Assembly: GCA_937941765.1 (NCBI GenBank)
Contig: CALDGQ010000016.1
Location: 116,431 to 180,430, forward strand
Source: an uncultured Saprospiraceae bacterium
GTDB lineage: Bacteria > Bacteroidota > Bacteroidia > Chitinophagales > Saprospiraceae
Direction: 5' to 3'
DNA: 64,000 bases
Both the position numbers and the translations under genes were made by a program. Below are positions 27,193 through 36,802 of this stretch, in pieces (position 1 is the first letter of the stretch; every line of letters starts with the position of its first letter). The notes below the pieces were generated by a model. The model was not told where the DNA came from and did not search any database. It worked only from the letters and a program-made list of their open reading frames with translations.

Positions 27193-29007
27193 ATGCAAAG
27201 CTTATTTCGCCTATTAAGTTATGTGTCCAATTATAAGAGCAATGTTATCCTCAACATTATCTGTAATATTCTAATGGCTGTTTTTACCGTTGTCAGTATT
27301 CCATTACTAATTCCTTTTTTACAAATTATTTTTGATGAGTCTCCTCGAATCACCAACAAACCAGTGGTGGATAGTTTAGGATCATTGGTGGAGTATCTTA
27401 AATATCAAGTAAGTAATTCGATTGCAACTGAAGGGAAAGAAACTACGATCCTTTACATTTGCGGAATTATCGTGTTAATGTTTTTCTTCAAAAATTTATT
27501 CCGATATCTTTCTTTGTATTTCATGACACCTGTTCGAACTGGTGTAATCTACGATTTGCGAAAACAGTTATTTGACAAATTATTACTTCTTCCTTTATCC
27601 TATTTTTCTGAAGAACGAAAAGGAGACTTGATGTCAAGACTGACGGGAGATGTTCAAGAAATTGAATGGAGTATTTTGAATGTTATGGAGACGTTGTTTA
27701 GAGAGCCGATTATTATTTTTGGGTGTTTGTTTTACATGCTCTATATTAGTCCATCATTGACGTTGTTTGTTTTTGTGTTACTCATTTTTACTGGTTTGAT
27801 TATTGGAGGAATTGCCAGTCAACTGAAAAAGAACTCTAGTTTGGCACAAGGCAAATTGGGAAGTCTATTAACAGTAGTAGAAGAAGCTTTAGGCGGACTG
27901 AGAATTATCAAAGGATTCAATGCAGAACATTATCAAGACACAAAATTTGACCAAGAAAATAAGGACTATCGAAATATCGTAACTCGTATTTTAAGACGAA
28001 GAGATTTGTCTTCTCCATTATCTGAATTTTTGGGAATTGCAGTGGTAGCTGTATTGTTGTACTATGGTTCTAACAAAGTATTTTCAAATGAGATGGATGC
28101 AGCTACTTTCTTTTCATTCTTATTTGCATTCTTTAATGTCATCAATCCTGCCAAAGCATTTTCAAACGCGTATTACAATGTACAAAAGGGAATTGCTGCT
28201 ACCGACCGAGTCAATATGGTTTTGGATGCTGCAGTTACTATTAACGAATCTCCTAACGCCAAAAGTATTACTTCATTCAACAAAGAGATTGGCTACAAAA
28301 ATGTAAACTTCCAATATCAATCTGGTGAGGTCTCTGTTTTGAAAAATATAAATCTTACAGTCAAAAAAGGAAAAGTCATTGCATTGGTAGGTGCTTCAGG
28401 TGCGGGTAAATCGACGATTGCGGATTTGCTCCCTCGCTTCTATGATGTAACTAATGGAAGCATCGAAATCGACGGTATTGATATCAAAAATTATAAGCTA
28501 AAAGATCTCCGAAACTTAATGGGTATTGTTTCCCAAGAAGCTATTTTATTTAATGATACAATTTATAATAACATTGTGTTTGGATTAGAAAATGTAACAC
28601 GTGATCAAGTTGAAGAAGCTGCTCGTATCGCATATGCACATGACTTCATTATGGAAGCGGAAAATGGATACGATACTATTATAGGTGATCGTGGTGCGAA
28701 ACTAAGTGGTGGTCAACGACAAAGAATAACCATCGCAAGAGCCGTGTTAAAAAATCCAGCAATCCTAATTTTAGATGAAGCCACTTCGGCACTAGATTCA
28801 GAATCAGAAAAGTATTTACAAAAAGCATTAAACGAATTAATGCAAAATAGAACGGCAATTGTAATCGCGCACAGACTCTCAACTATCCAACATGCAGATG
28901 AAATTATCGTCCTAGATCAAGGCGAAATCGTAGAGCGCGGTACGCACCAATCACTAATTGACCTTAATGGACCTTATGGTAAATTGGTCAAAATGCAGGC
29001 TTTTTAG
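27193..29007 (+). CDS. ABC transporter, permease-ATPase fusion (MsbA-like)
   Basis: A 604-residue half-transporter. Residues about 1-320 form the six-span exporter membrane domain with the coupling sequence GDLMSRLTGDVQEIEWS. Residues about 345-604 form the ATPase: Walker A GASGAGKST, Q loop MGIVSQEAILFNDTI, signature LSGGQRQRI, Walker B AILILDEATSALD and switch His in IAHRLSTI. The layout fits MsbA-type lipid flippases, which move lipid A core or other lipids across the inner membrane as homodimers. A peptide or drug substrate cannot be excluded. It follows accC after a repeat-containing gap and has no obvious partner gene. Confidence 0.9.
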   Translation: MQSLFRLLSYVSNYKSNVILNIICNILMAVFTVVSIPLLIPFLQIIFDESPRITNKPVVDSLGSLVEYLKYQVSNSIATEGKETTILYICGIIVLMFFFKNLFRYLSLYFMTPVRTGVIYDLRKQLFDKLLLLPLSYFSEERKGDLMSRLTGDVQEIEWSILNVMETLFREPIIIFGCLFYMLYISPSLTLFVFVLLIFTGLIIGGIASQLKKNSSLAQGKLGSLLTVVEEALGGLRIIKGFNAEHYQDTKFDQENKDYRNIVTRILRRRDLSSPLSEFLGIAVVAVLLYYGSNKVFSNEMDAATFFSFLFAFFNVINPAKAFSNAYYNVQKGIAATDRVNMVLDAAVTINESPNAKSITSFNKEIGYKNVNFQYQSGEVSVLKNINLTVKKGKVIALVGASGAGKSTIADLLPRFYDVTNGSIEIDGIDIKNYKLKDLRNLMGIVSQEAILFNDTIYNNIVFGLENVTRDQVEEAARIAYAHDFIMEAENGYDTIIGDRGAKLSGGQRQRITIARAVLKNPAILILDEATSALDSESEKYLQKALNELMQNRTAIVIAHRLSTIQHADEIIVLDQGEIVERGTHQSLIDLNGPYGKLVKMQAF

Positions 29008-29043
29008 TAGAAAGATTTCCCATAAAATTGTTTATCTTCCTGT

Positions 29044-29247
29044 ATGTATCAAGCTGCAAATTTTACTATACGTCACCACGACATGCAACTTAATAGCTAC
29101 AATGAGATTAGTCCAACAACAATTATTGGAGGAGGTGATGTACTGAATATTGAAATTAATACCTCAAGCTGGTCTATTGGCACTCATCATCTCCAAATCG
29201 TTTCGGAGGATTTAGTTATTAATAGGACTATTACTAAATTGAACTAA
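29044..29247 (+). pseudogene. Remnant T9SS type A C-terminal domain
   Basis: A 67-codon frame lies 36 bases after the exporter gene, with its stop codon directly abutting the next ATG. The product has no signal peptide. Its second half (DVLNIEINTSSWSIGTHHLQ followed by IVSEDLVINRTITKLN) follows the closing pattern of T9SS type A sorting domains (short strand, S..SG.Y, strand, final K). A full cargo protein is missing, so this is most likely the tail of a deleted T9SS gene; a small leader ORF coupled to the following gene is the alternative. Confidence 0.35.
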
Positions 29248-30720
29248 ATGAAACGGATAATAAAATATCTCCGATTCTTCATTTTTGTCTCCATAAGTTT
29301 ATGGTCAGAAATTTCTTTCTGCCAACACGATTCTTACGTCAATTATTTTGAAGCGGGGCAAGGAGAAAGCAATTTTGTAACAGACGTCTTAAATTTAAAT
29401 GAAGATTCTTCCTTGGTAATTGGGGTAGGAGATATTCTTGGCTTACCCATTTGTCAATCAAAAATCAAATACATTACTAGTTTAACTGGAGAGATTCAAG
29501 ATGAATTTTATTTTAATATAAATTTAAATACTAGTGCTTATTTGTACAAATCACGTATATGTGATAATTATTTATATTCTGTTGGATTTTCTGATCCACA
29601 AGGACAATTTAATTTAATAAACTCTTTGGTTTCCAAGGTTAACCTCAATGGTTCAATTGAATGGATTCAAGAATCTGGTGTTGCGAATGTTTGGGATCGA
29701 GCTGAGGATTTTATTTTCGGTCCTTTGGGAAACATTTATCTAACTGGTTTTGTAGAAGATTCAATTGGGATCAAAAAGCAAATGTTGATAGCAAAGCACA
29801 CGATTGATGGGGAGCTTATCTGGCAGCAAAAAGTAGAAGCTCAATCTGGTTCGTTGTATGGCCGATCAATTGTGGTTGGTGTGGATGGATATTTATACAT
29901 TATAGGCCAAAGTGGTAGCAGCAATAATAAGCAAGCATGTTTAGTAAAAATGTCAACGGATGGCGAAATAATATGGACTAAGTATGAAGCTTTGTCAGGT
30001 TATAATAATCCATCTTATATGGTAGAAGGGGAGAATAATAATTTAATTGTAAGCGCTAGTGTTTCCTATGACAGTATTGAGGGGGGTACTGTTCCGTCAT
30101 TTATGGAGTTCAATCTTAATGGGGAAGTGCAATGGGTACGTCACTATTACAATGAACTTGGTCAGAATAATGGATCAAGTGAAAGATTTATCAAAACAAA
30201 AACTGGTGGCTATGCAACTGCTCTTAACTTGACAATCGACAATGATTATGTTCCGACCTTACTTGTTGTGGATGCAGCTGGGGAGCCATTACTCGTAAAA
30301 CATTTTGAAGGACTAGGAATCCATACGCCTGTTGGTATCGACCAATTCGAAGATGGTTCTTTTTTGATTGCTGGAAATCTATACGCAGGTATTGCAGGCA
30401 TTGATGGTTTTTGGATACTCAAAACAGATGCGGAAGGAAATATTACTTCTGTCGATATTGAATCTACAGAAATCGTTGATTGGCAAGTTTATCCCAATCC
30501 GGTTGTGGATCATATTGTCTTACAAGTATCGGACGAATTAGCATCAAAAAATATTCAGATGAATGTAATGTCGGTATCTGGAAGTATATTGTTTAATAAG
30601 CAACTGACTAGCTCCAATGAGCTTGTTGATTTATCGAAGTATCCTGCAGGTAATTATTTTGTCAACTTGTTGCAAGATGGACAACTCATTGGAAGTAAGC
30701 AGATCGTTAAAGTGAAATAG
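29248..30720 (+). CDS. Secreted beta-propeller-like protein with T9SS type A sorting domain
   Basis: A 490-residue protein with a signal peptide (FFIFVSISLWSEISFC). Residues about 30-400 contain repeated blade-like segments of the form G.IY.TGF followed by D..L.WQ (LGNIYLTGFVED, DGYLYIIGQSGSS, DGEIIWTKYE, NGEVQWVRHY), as in SBBP or PQQ-like propellers. Residues about 410-490 form the T9SS type A domain: VYPNPVVDHIVLQV, VMSVSGSILFNKQL, LVDLSKYPAGNYFVNL, SKQIVKVK. It is probably displayed or released at the surface. The function is unknown. Its ATG immediately follows the stop of the upstream remnant. Confidence 0.85.
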   Translation: MKRIIKYLRFFIFVSISLWSEISFCQHDSYVNYFEAGQGESNFVTDVLNLNEDSSLVIGVGDILGLPICQSKIKYITSLTGEIQDEFYFNINLNTSAYLYKSRICDNYLYSVGFSDPQGQFNLINSLVSKVNLNGSIEWIQESGVANVWDRAEDFIFGPLGNIYLTGFVEDSIGIKKQMLIAKHTIDGELIWQQKVEAQSGSLYGRSIVVGVDGYLYIIGQSGSSNNKQACLVKMSTDGEIIWTKYEALSGYNNPSYMVEGENNNLIVSASVSYDSIEGGTVPSFMEFNLNGEVQWVRHYYNELGQNNGSSERFIKTKTGGYATALNLTIDNDYVPTLLVVDAAGEPLLVKHFEGLGIHTPVGIDQFEDGSFLIAGNLYAGIAGIDGFWILKTDAEGNITSVDIESTEIVDWQVYPNPVVDHIVLQVSDELASKNIQMNVMSVSGSILFNKQLTSSNELVDLSKYPAGNYFVNLLQDGQLIGSKQIVKVK

Positions 30721-30895
30721 GATTCAATCGAGCTCATTTCAATTGAAAATTGCCTAAAAACCATTATTTTTTAGTTAAAAATCACTTAAACGTACTTAAG
30801 GTTACCGTTATTTAATTGTAAGCTCCGCAAATAAGGTTTATATTTATAGTTAAAGCAATACTATAAGCCCGAGACCCAACTAAAGATATCTTTAT

Positions 30896-32026
30896 ATGAA
30901 ACGAATTATACTTTTTATAATATCTATATTTTCTTTTTCAAGCATTTTCGCGCAAATCACTTTGACGGATTCTTATTTTCCGGCAGCAGGCGATACGTTA
31001 TTTTCTTTCAATGATGTGGTGCCTTCTATTGATGTACCAACTTCTGGTGCGGATCAAGTTTGGGATTTTACCAGCTTAAGTGGTCCAGTTGTTTTGCAGA
31101 CAGTTTTGAAAGCAGCATCTGAAGGAGTAAATAATGCACAGTTTCCTGGCGCAAGTATCTTAGCGGATTTTCAAGGAGGAGAAGGGTATTATGCTGTTGA
31201 TAATAACAACTATAGATTCCAAGGATATGTGGGGCCTGATCCAGGTGGTTTGGGAATTGATATTGTCGCTTTGTTTTCTCCAAATGTAATTGAACGTAGA
31301 GCGAATTTGGAATATTTAGATGTAAATTCTGGTGAATCTAACATGTTGTTTGCATTTGCATGGGACGATGTGCCGAGTGCTGTTAGTGATTCTTTAAATT
31401 TGCCGATTACACCTGACTCTGTTAGAATCAGAGTCAATATCGATCGATTGGAAATAATAGATGGTTGGGGTACCGTCGACATCCCAGGTGGTACTTATGA
31501 AGTATTGAAAGAAAATAGAAGAGAAATTACCGATACAAGAATAGAAGCAAAAATCAGTATTTTGCCATGGCAAGATTTGACCGATTTGGTACCACCAGAA
31601 ATTGGCTTTTTTGGAATGGATACATCTAGAACCTATAATTTTTATGCTAACAATGTAATTGAGCCAATCGCATCAGTTACTTTGAATGATGAAGAAACAG
31701 AAGTACGTCGCGTTTCTTTTAAAGCCAATGATTTTACCATTCCCGTAAAAGATATTTCGACACTTTCAGCAGACGTGATTGCCTATCCAAATCCTGCAAT
31801 TGAAGAAGTAAAATTTGAATTATCTAGTCTTCCAACTGGAGATTATAAACTTCAAATTTTTAATATTCTAGGAGTACCCGTTTGGTCTAGGGATTTCTCA
31901 ACAGGAGGAACCAAAACAATGAAGGCAGATCTTTCTGAACTTAGAAAAGGAACTTATTTATATAGCCTTATAGATGGAAAAGGAAAGACTTTAACTACTA
32001 AAAGGTTGATGATTATTAGGCCGTAA
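30896..32026 (+). CDS. Secreted protein with T9SS type A sorting domain
   Basis: A 376-residue protein with a signal peptide (ILFIISIFSFSSIFAQ). The main part (residues about 20-285) is beta-rich, begins with ITLTDSYFPAAGDTLFSF and VWDFTSLSGP, and matches no family I can name. The last 80 residues are a T9SS type A domain: AYPNPAIEEVKFEL, LQIFNILGVPVWSRDF, ADLSELRKGTYLYSL and a final RLMIIRP. A strong terminator follows at 32075. It probably forms its own transcription unit 175 bases after the propeller protein. Confidence 0.82.
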   Translation: MKRIILFIISIFSFSSIFAQITLTDSYFPAAGDTLFSFNDVVPSIDVPTSGADQVWDFTSLSGPVVLQTVLKAASEGVNNAQFPGASILADFQGGEGYYAVDNNNYRFQGYVGPDPGGLGIDIVALFSPNVIERRANLEYLDVNSGESNMLFAFAWDDVPSAVSDSLNLPITPDSVRIRVNIDRLEIIDGWGTVDIPGGTYEVLKENRREITDTRIEAKISILPWQDLTDLVPPEIGFFGMDTSRTYNFYANNVIEPIASVTLNDEETEVRRVSFKANDFTIPVKDISTLSADVIAYPNPAIEEVKFELSSLPTGDYKLQIFNILGVPVWSRDFSTGGTKTMKADLSELRKGTYLYSLIDGKGKTLTTKRLMIIRP

Positions 32027-32074
32027 TTTTTACAGCATGGTTAAGCATATGTAATGTTATAATTGTCAATAAAC

Positions 32075-32120
32075 GAATAGCTGAAATGTGGTAGCTCCAT
32101 ATTTCAGCTATTCTCTTTTT
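32075..32120 (+). terminator. Intrinsic terminator after the T9SS cargo gene
   Basis: GAATAGCTGAAAT pairs perfectly with ATTTCAGCTATTC around a 13-base loop, followed by CTTTTT. Confidence 0.88.
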
Positions 32121-32227
32121 AGGAGGACTTTTTTAAAATATCCAGTGACAACCATTCTGCTATTAAAAATCGGCTGAGTAAAGTAATCAACTCAAAAAAG
32201 AGTGTCGCTTTTCTACTAATCAACGTT

Positions 32228-32264
32228 CTAATTCTATCAGAATTAGTGACGATTCATATGAATC
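32228..32264. repeat. Two adjacent palindromes upstream of the M16 peptidase
   Basis: CTAATTCT-ATC-AGAATTAG (32228-32246) and GATTCATATGAATC (32251-32264) lie 54-90 bases before the peptidase start. Dyad symmetry of this size could be an operator or a small hairpin; no promoter box was found beside them. Confidence 0.4.
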
Positions 32265-32317
32265 AATTATCTTAGCGATTAGATAATAATTTACAAAACT
32301 CAATTTCAACATAAAAA

Positions 32318-35302
32318 ATGAATACCATGAAAAAGAACCAACTGTTGTTTTTCCTCTCCTTATGTCTTTTAGTTTTTTCAACTCAATCTTGTAATCAAAA
32401 AATTGGAGATGCTACTACAACTTCAACAGACCTTGTTGGTGTCGGCAAAAGTGAAATGAATAAATACAAATATGAAACGGTGCCTGGTGACCCTATGGGA
32501 GTGAAAATTTATACCATGAAAAATGGAATGAAAGTTTACATGAGTGTGAATAAGGATGAACCAAGAATTCAAACGAATATTGCAGTGCGTGCAGGATCAA
32601 AACATGACCCATCAGATGCAACTGGATTGGCGCATTACTTAGAGCATATGTTGTTCAAAGGAAATTCTAAAATCGCCTCTCTCGATTGGGAAAAAGAAAA
32701 AGTATTGTTACAACAAATATCTGACCTTTATGAAAAGCGAAGAAGGACCGTGAATGAAAAAGCCCGTAAAGCGATCTATACACAAATTGATAGTCTCTCT
32801 GGAGTCGCTGCTACCTATGTTGCTGCTAATGAATATGATAAATTAATCGGTTCTTTAGGAGCAAAAGGAACCAATGCTTATACATGGATCGAACAAACTG
32901 TTTACGTAAATGATATTCCATCAAACGAAGTAGATAAATGGATGAAGTTGGAATCAGAACGTTTCAAGGAGTTAGCACTGCGGTTATTTCATACAGAATT
33001 AGAGGCGGTATATGAAGAATTTAATATCGGTCAAGATAGTGATTTTAGAAAAGTGATGGCAGCGAAATTAGCTGGTTTATTTCCAAATCATCCTTATGGT
33101 CAATGGTCAACAATTGGTACAGGACCACACTTGAAAAATCCTTCTCACGAAAAGATTCACGAGTATTTTAAGAAAAATTATGTTCCAAATAATATGGCGA
33201 TTGTAGTTTCAGGTGATTTTGAACCTGATGAAATGGCGGCAACCGCTGAGAAATATTTTGGTGCTTACGAAAGACAAGCAGTACCTAAATTTACTTTTGA
33301 CGAACAACCAGCCATCACAGCACCGATTCACAAAGATGTATATGGTCAAGAATCTGAAAAGGTAGACATCTCATGGAGAGCTGGTGGAATTCATAGTGGT
33401 GATCAAATCAAATTGATGATGTTGGAAGGATTGTTGGCAAATGGGCAAGCAGGATTAATAGATATTAATATCAATCAAAAACAGAAATTACTTTCAGCGA
33501 ATGCTTTTTACTATGGGTTTGAAGATTACTCTTTATTCTCTGTAACTGGCGAACCACGGGATGGACAAACCATGAAGGATGTTGCAAGAATATTGTTGGA
33601 AGAAGTTGAAAAAGTGAAGAAAGGTGAATTTGATGATTATTTAATGGATGCAGTTATTAAAGATTATAAACTGTCTGAAATTCAAGCGAACGAGTCAAAT
33701 CGCTCAAGAGCAGGTGCCATGACCAATGCTTTTATCAAAGGATTGGATTGGGGTACTTACAACAATCGTTTTGAGGCAATGGCAGCTATTACAAAGGAAG
33801 AGATTATGGCATTTGCTGCTGAAGTTTTAGGAACTACTAATTATGTAGAAACCTTCAAACATTCTGGTGAGGACAAGAATAAATACAAGGTTGAAAAGCC
33901 AGCGATCACTCCTGTTTCTTTAAACAGAAAAGATGAATCAGCATTTGCCACTGCTTTTATGAAAGAAGAATCTCCAAGATTGAGTCCAGCATTTATTGAT
34001 TATGAAAAAGAAATTACGAAAGATAAATTAGGAAATGGAGTAGAGCTAAATTATATCAAAAACAAAAGCAACGAGTTATTTACGATGCACTACATCGTTG
34101 AGATGGGTTCTAAGAGTGATAAGATTTTACCATTAGCTGTCAACTATTTGCAGTATTTAGGAACGGAAAAATATTCAGCAGAAGAATTGCAAAAAGAATT
34201 TTTCAAGCTAGGATTGCGCTTCGATGTTTTTAGTGGAGCAGATAAAGTTTATGTAACCCTTCAAGGTTTGGAAGAATCTTTTGAGAAAGGAGTAGAGTTG
34301 TTTGAACATGTTTTGGCCAATGTAAAAGCAAACGAAGATGCGCTGAAAAATACCATCGGTGATATATTAACTGAAAGAGAAAATTCTAAAAAAGATAAAA
34401 GAACTATTCTTAGAAATGGGATTGTAAGTTATGTCCGTTATGGAGCTGACAATCCATTCACAGATAAGTTATCGAAAACAGAATTGGAAGCATTACCATC
34501 TTCAAAATTGATTGCAACTATCAAACGTCTTTGTGAATTTGAACACAATATTTTATACTACGGCCGTCAAGATATTGGAGATGTAAAAACAGTGTTGGAT
34601 AAATATCATAAAGTTATTCCTGAGTTAAAACCAGTAAAGGAACCAAAGAAATATCCTGAATTGGATACCAAAAAGAAGGTTTACTTTGTAGATTTTCCGA
34701 TGGTTCAAGCAGAGATTATGATGATTTCTAAAGGAACTCCAAATTTCAATATGGATGAATATGTGATGAGTCAATTATATAACACTTATTTTGGATTTGG
34801 TTTGTCGTCAATCGTATTTCAAGAAATTAGAGAATCAAAAGCATTGGCTTATTCCGCTTATTCTTATTATGCTTCTCCTTCCAAAAAAGAAAATGCTCAT
34901 ATCTTACAGGCTTATGTTGGAACACAAGTTGATAAATTGCCAGAAGCAGTTCCTGCAATGCGTGCGATTATTGAAGACATGCCCGTTTCTGAATCTCAAA
35001 TTGAAAACGCAAGGGAATCGATTCTCAAGAAAATTGAATCAGAACGAATCACTAAAATGAGTATGTACTGGGATTATTTAAACAATAAACGTCGTGGTAT
35101 CGAGTATGATATCAGAAAAGATGTTTATAATAAAATGAAAACGGTAACCGTAGATGAATTGTTGAATTTCCAGAAAGAAAATGTGAAAGGAAGAGATTTT
35201 AGCATCTGTGTTTTAGGAAGTAAGGAAAGTGTTGACATGGATTTTTTGAAAACTTTGGGAGAAGTGGAGGAGTTGACTTTGGAACAAGTCTTTGGATATT
35301 AG
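32318..35302 (+). CDS. M16 family zinc peptidase lipoprotein
   Basis: A 994-residue two-half insulinase-family peptidase. A lipoprotein signal ends in STQSC (Cys25), so it is anchored in the envelope. The N-terminal half holds the inverted zinc motif HYLEH (His106, Glu109, His110) in ATGLAHYLEHMLFKG and a downstream Glu in ELEAVYEEFNIGQD. The second half has the M16 fold (FGFGLSSIVFQEIRESKALAYSAY) without a zinc motif, as usual. About 50 residues are inserted just after the zinc motif. An alternative start three codons later (MKKNQL) is equally plausible. It probably degrades peptides in the periplasm. Confidence 0.92.
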   Translation: MNTMKKNQLLFFLSLCLLVFSTQSCNQKIGDATTTSTDLVGVGKSEMNKYKYETVPGDPMGVKIYTMKNGMKVYMSVNKDEPRIQTNIAVRAGSKHDPSDATGLAHYLEHMLFKGNSKIASLDWEKEKVLLQQISDLYEKRRRTVNEKARKAIYTQIDSLSGVAATYVAANEYDKLIGSLGAKGTNAYTWIEQTVYVNDIPSNEVDKWMKLESERFKELALRLFHTELEAVYEEFNIGQDSDFRKVMAAKLAGLFPNHPYGQWSTIGTGPHLKNPSHEKIHEYFKKNYVPNNMAIVVSGDFEPDEMAATAEKYFGAYERQAVPKFTFDEQPAITAPIHKDVYGQESEKVDISWRAGGIHSGDQIKLMMLEGLLANGQAGLIDININQKQKLLSANAFYYGFEDYSLFSVTGEPRDGQTMKDVARILLEEVEKVKKGEFDDYLMDAVIKDYKLSEIQANESNRSRAGAMTNAFIKGLDWGTYNNRFEAMAAITKEEIMAFAAEVLGTTNYVETFKHSGEDKNKYKVEKPAITPVSLNRKDESAFATAFMKEESPRLSPAFIDYEKEITKDKLGNGVELNYIKNKSNELFTMHYIVEMGSKSDKILPLAVNYLQYLGTEKYSAEELQKEFFKLGLRFDVFSGADKVYVTLQGLEESFEKGVELFEHVLANVKANEDALKNTIGDILTERENSKKDKRTILRNGIVSYVRYGADNPFTDKLSKTELEALPSSKLIATIKRLCEFEHNILYYGRQDIGDVKTVLDKYHKVIPELKPVKEPKKYPELDTKKKVYFVDFPMVQAEIMMISKGTPNFNMDEYVMSQLYNTYFGFGLSSIVFQEIRESKALAYSAYSYYASPSKKENAHILQAYVGTQVDKLPEAVPAMRAIIEDMPVSESQIENARESILKKIESERITKMSMYWDYLNNKRRGIEYDIRKDVYNKMKTVTVDELLNFQKENVKGRDFSICVLGSKESVDMDFLKTLGEVEELTLEQVFGY

Positions 35303-35340
35303 GATTTAAAATCTAGCGTGCATCAACTACAATCAAATAT

Positions 35341-35371
35341 AGGTCAGTACATTTTGTGCTGACCTTTTTTG
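35341..35371 (+). terminator. Intrinsic terminator after the M16 peptidase
   Basis: AGGTCAG pairs with CTGACCT across a short loop, with an internal extension (CA/TG), followed by TTTTTT. Confidence 0.8.
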
Positions 35372-35504
35372 ACTTAATTCTTAACATTGTTTTTGTAATT
35401 TTATTAGTAGAATTCTCAGAGGACTATTTATTCTTGATTTTTAGGATTTCATTTCATAAATCCTTTTCTCATTTGAAACTTAAAAGCCCTTAGGAAGTGT
35501 GAAA

Positions 35505-35545
35505 ACAAAAAATAAAAAGGACTTATTCAATTAAGAATAAGTCCT
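35505..35545 (-). terminator. Minus-strand terminator downstream of a small peptide gene
   Basis: Read on the minus strand, AGGACTTATTC and GAATAAGTCCT form an 11-bp perfect stem followed by TTTTTATTTTTTG. No annotated long gene ends here on that strand, which is why the small frame at 35577-35672 deserves attention. Confidence 0.75.
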
Positions 35546-35576
35546 CATCGGTTTGAAATAGATTTTTGGAACTATG

Positions 35577-35672
35577 CTAGCCCACCCAAGTATATCCACC
35601 ATTGTCCGCGCCGGACAGTGAACGAGTGTCTAGAATATTTTCGGTTGTTGTTAATAAATTTAATTTCAGCAT
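35577..35672 (-). CDS. Candidate 31-residue secreted or modified peptide
   Basis: The frame starts with ATG at 35670-35672 and ends with TAG, 32 bases before a clear minus-strand terminator. The product begins MLKLNLLTTTENILDTRSLS and ends GADNGGYTWVG. A leader-like Leu/Asn/Thr/Glu part followed by a Gly-Gly and a short aromatic tail resembles ribosomally made natural product precursors of Bacteroidota, but it has no Cys and no modification enzyme or transporter is adjacent. The frame stays open 14 more codons upstream without another ATG. The rest of the 523-base gap (35303-35825) is otherwise unexplained. Chance ORF is possible; the terminator is the best supporting evidence. Confidence 0.35.
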   Translation of the reverse strand: MLKLNLLTTTENILDTRSLSGADNGGYTWVG

Positions 35673-35825
35673 GGGAATTTGTGTTTCAAGTATTTTAGCA
35701 ATAGTGTTTCCAACTCAATCATTATTAAGTTGTTAAAATCGGTTACTTTTTCATGCTGCTTTTGGATGTAGAAAGAACAAGTATTAGTTTACATATTCAT
35801 TCTTATTTCTATATAAACAAGTTTA

Positions 35826-36800
35826 ATGCCAAAAATATTTAATATGTATAAACTTGAAAACTACTTGAAAGAACATAGGATTAATTTTAATCTGCCAAGT
35901 CCAATTCAAAAAATTGAAGACGAGCAACTTGATAATCAGGCGGTTACTTTATACGTTAAGCGAGAAGATTTGATTGGCGAAAATTTGACAGGAAACAAGT
36001 ACCGAAAACTAATTTTTAACATTCAATTCTTAAAAGAAAATAGTTATGATTCAGTCGTTACTTATGGTGGTGCATTTTCAAATCACATCCATGCAGTTGC
36101 GGCCGCAGGAAAATTATTAAACTTCAATACCATTGGAATCATAAGGGGAGAGGAACCCAAAAAATGGAGCCCAACTTTACAATTTGCAAAAGCGAGTGGG
36201 ATGCAATTGCATTTCGTTGATCGTCAATCTTATACCGCAAAAAATGTTCATTTGGAATTTAATGCTTCAGAAAAAAATTATTTGATACCAGAAGGTGGAA
36301 CCAATGGATTAGCCATTAAAGGGTGTCAAGATATTGTTAATGAGACCTTGCAGCAAATCAAAGAACCGATTGATCATTGGATGGTTTGTTGTGGAACTGG
36401 TGGGACTGCTGCAGGAATGATCAGTGCCATGTTGGAGGAGGATGCTCATTTGACTGCATTTCAGATCCTAAAAGGGAAGGGGATGATGGAACATATCAAT
36501 CAGCTATTGAAAGAAAATAATTATAAGCATTTTGGTAACTGGAACGTCAATGATACCTATCATTTCGGCGGCTATGCAAAGTGGAACAACGACCTTATTA
36601 CTTTTATGAATGATTTCAAACAACAACATGATATTGCATTGGATCCGATTTATACTGGAAAAATGATGTATGGAATTTTCGATATGATTGAAAAAGGTGC
36701 ATTTCAAAAAGGCTCAACGATTGTCGCGATTCATACCGGTGGGTTGCAAGGTGTGGAAGGATTTAATATGCGTTTTGGAAAAATAATAAATGATGATTAG
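35826..36800 (+). CDS. PLP-dependent ACC deaminase / D-cysteine desulfhydrase family protein
   Basis: A 324-residue fold-type II PLP enzyme. The Schiff-base lysine is probably Lys58 in ENLTGNKYRKL, matching GNK.RK of the family. The substrate Ser/Asn region is TYGGAFSNHIHAVAAAG and the phosphate-binding loop is CCGTGGTAAGMI. The C-terminal part has IYTGKMMYGIFDMI and IHTGGLQG. Family members deaminate 1-aminocyclopropane-1-carboxylate or split D-cysteine to pyruvate, ammonia and sulfide; the sequence alone does not separate the two, and D-cysteine desulfhydrase is the commoner bacterial role. An alternative ATG lies six codons downstream (MYKLENYL). Confidence 0.88.
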   Translation: MPKIFNMYKLENYLKEHRINFNLPSPIQKIEDEQLDNQAVTLYVKREDLIGENLTGNKYRKLIFNIQFLKENSYDSVVTYGGAFSNHIHAVAAAGKLLNFNTIGIIRGEEPKKWSPTLQFAKASGMQLHFVDRQSYTAKNVHLEFNASEKNYLIPEGGTNGLAIKGCQDIVNETLQQIKEPIDHWMVCCGTGGTAAGMISAMLEEDAHLTAFQILKGKGMMEHINQLLKENNYKHFGNWNVNDTYHFGGYAKWNNDLITFMNDFKQQHDIALDPIYTGKMMYGIFDMIEKGAFQKGSTIVAIHTGGLQGVEGFNMRFGKIINDD

Positions 36801-36802
36801 CG

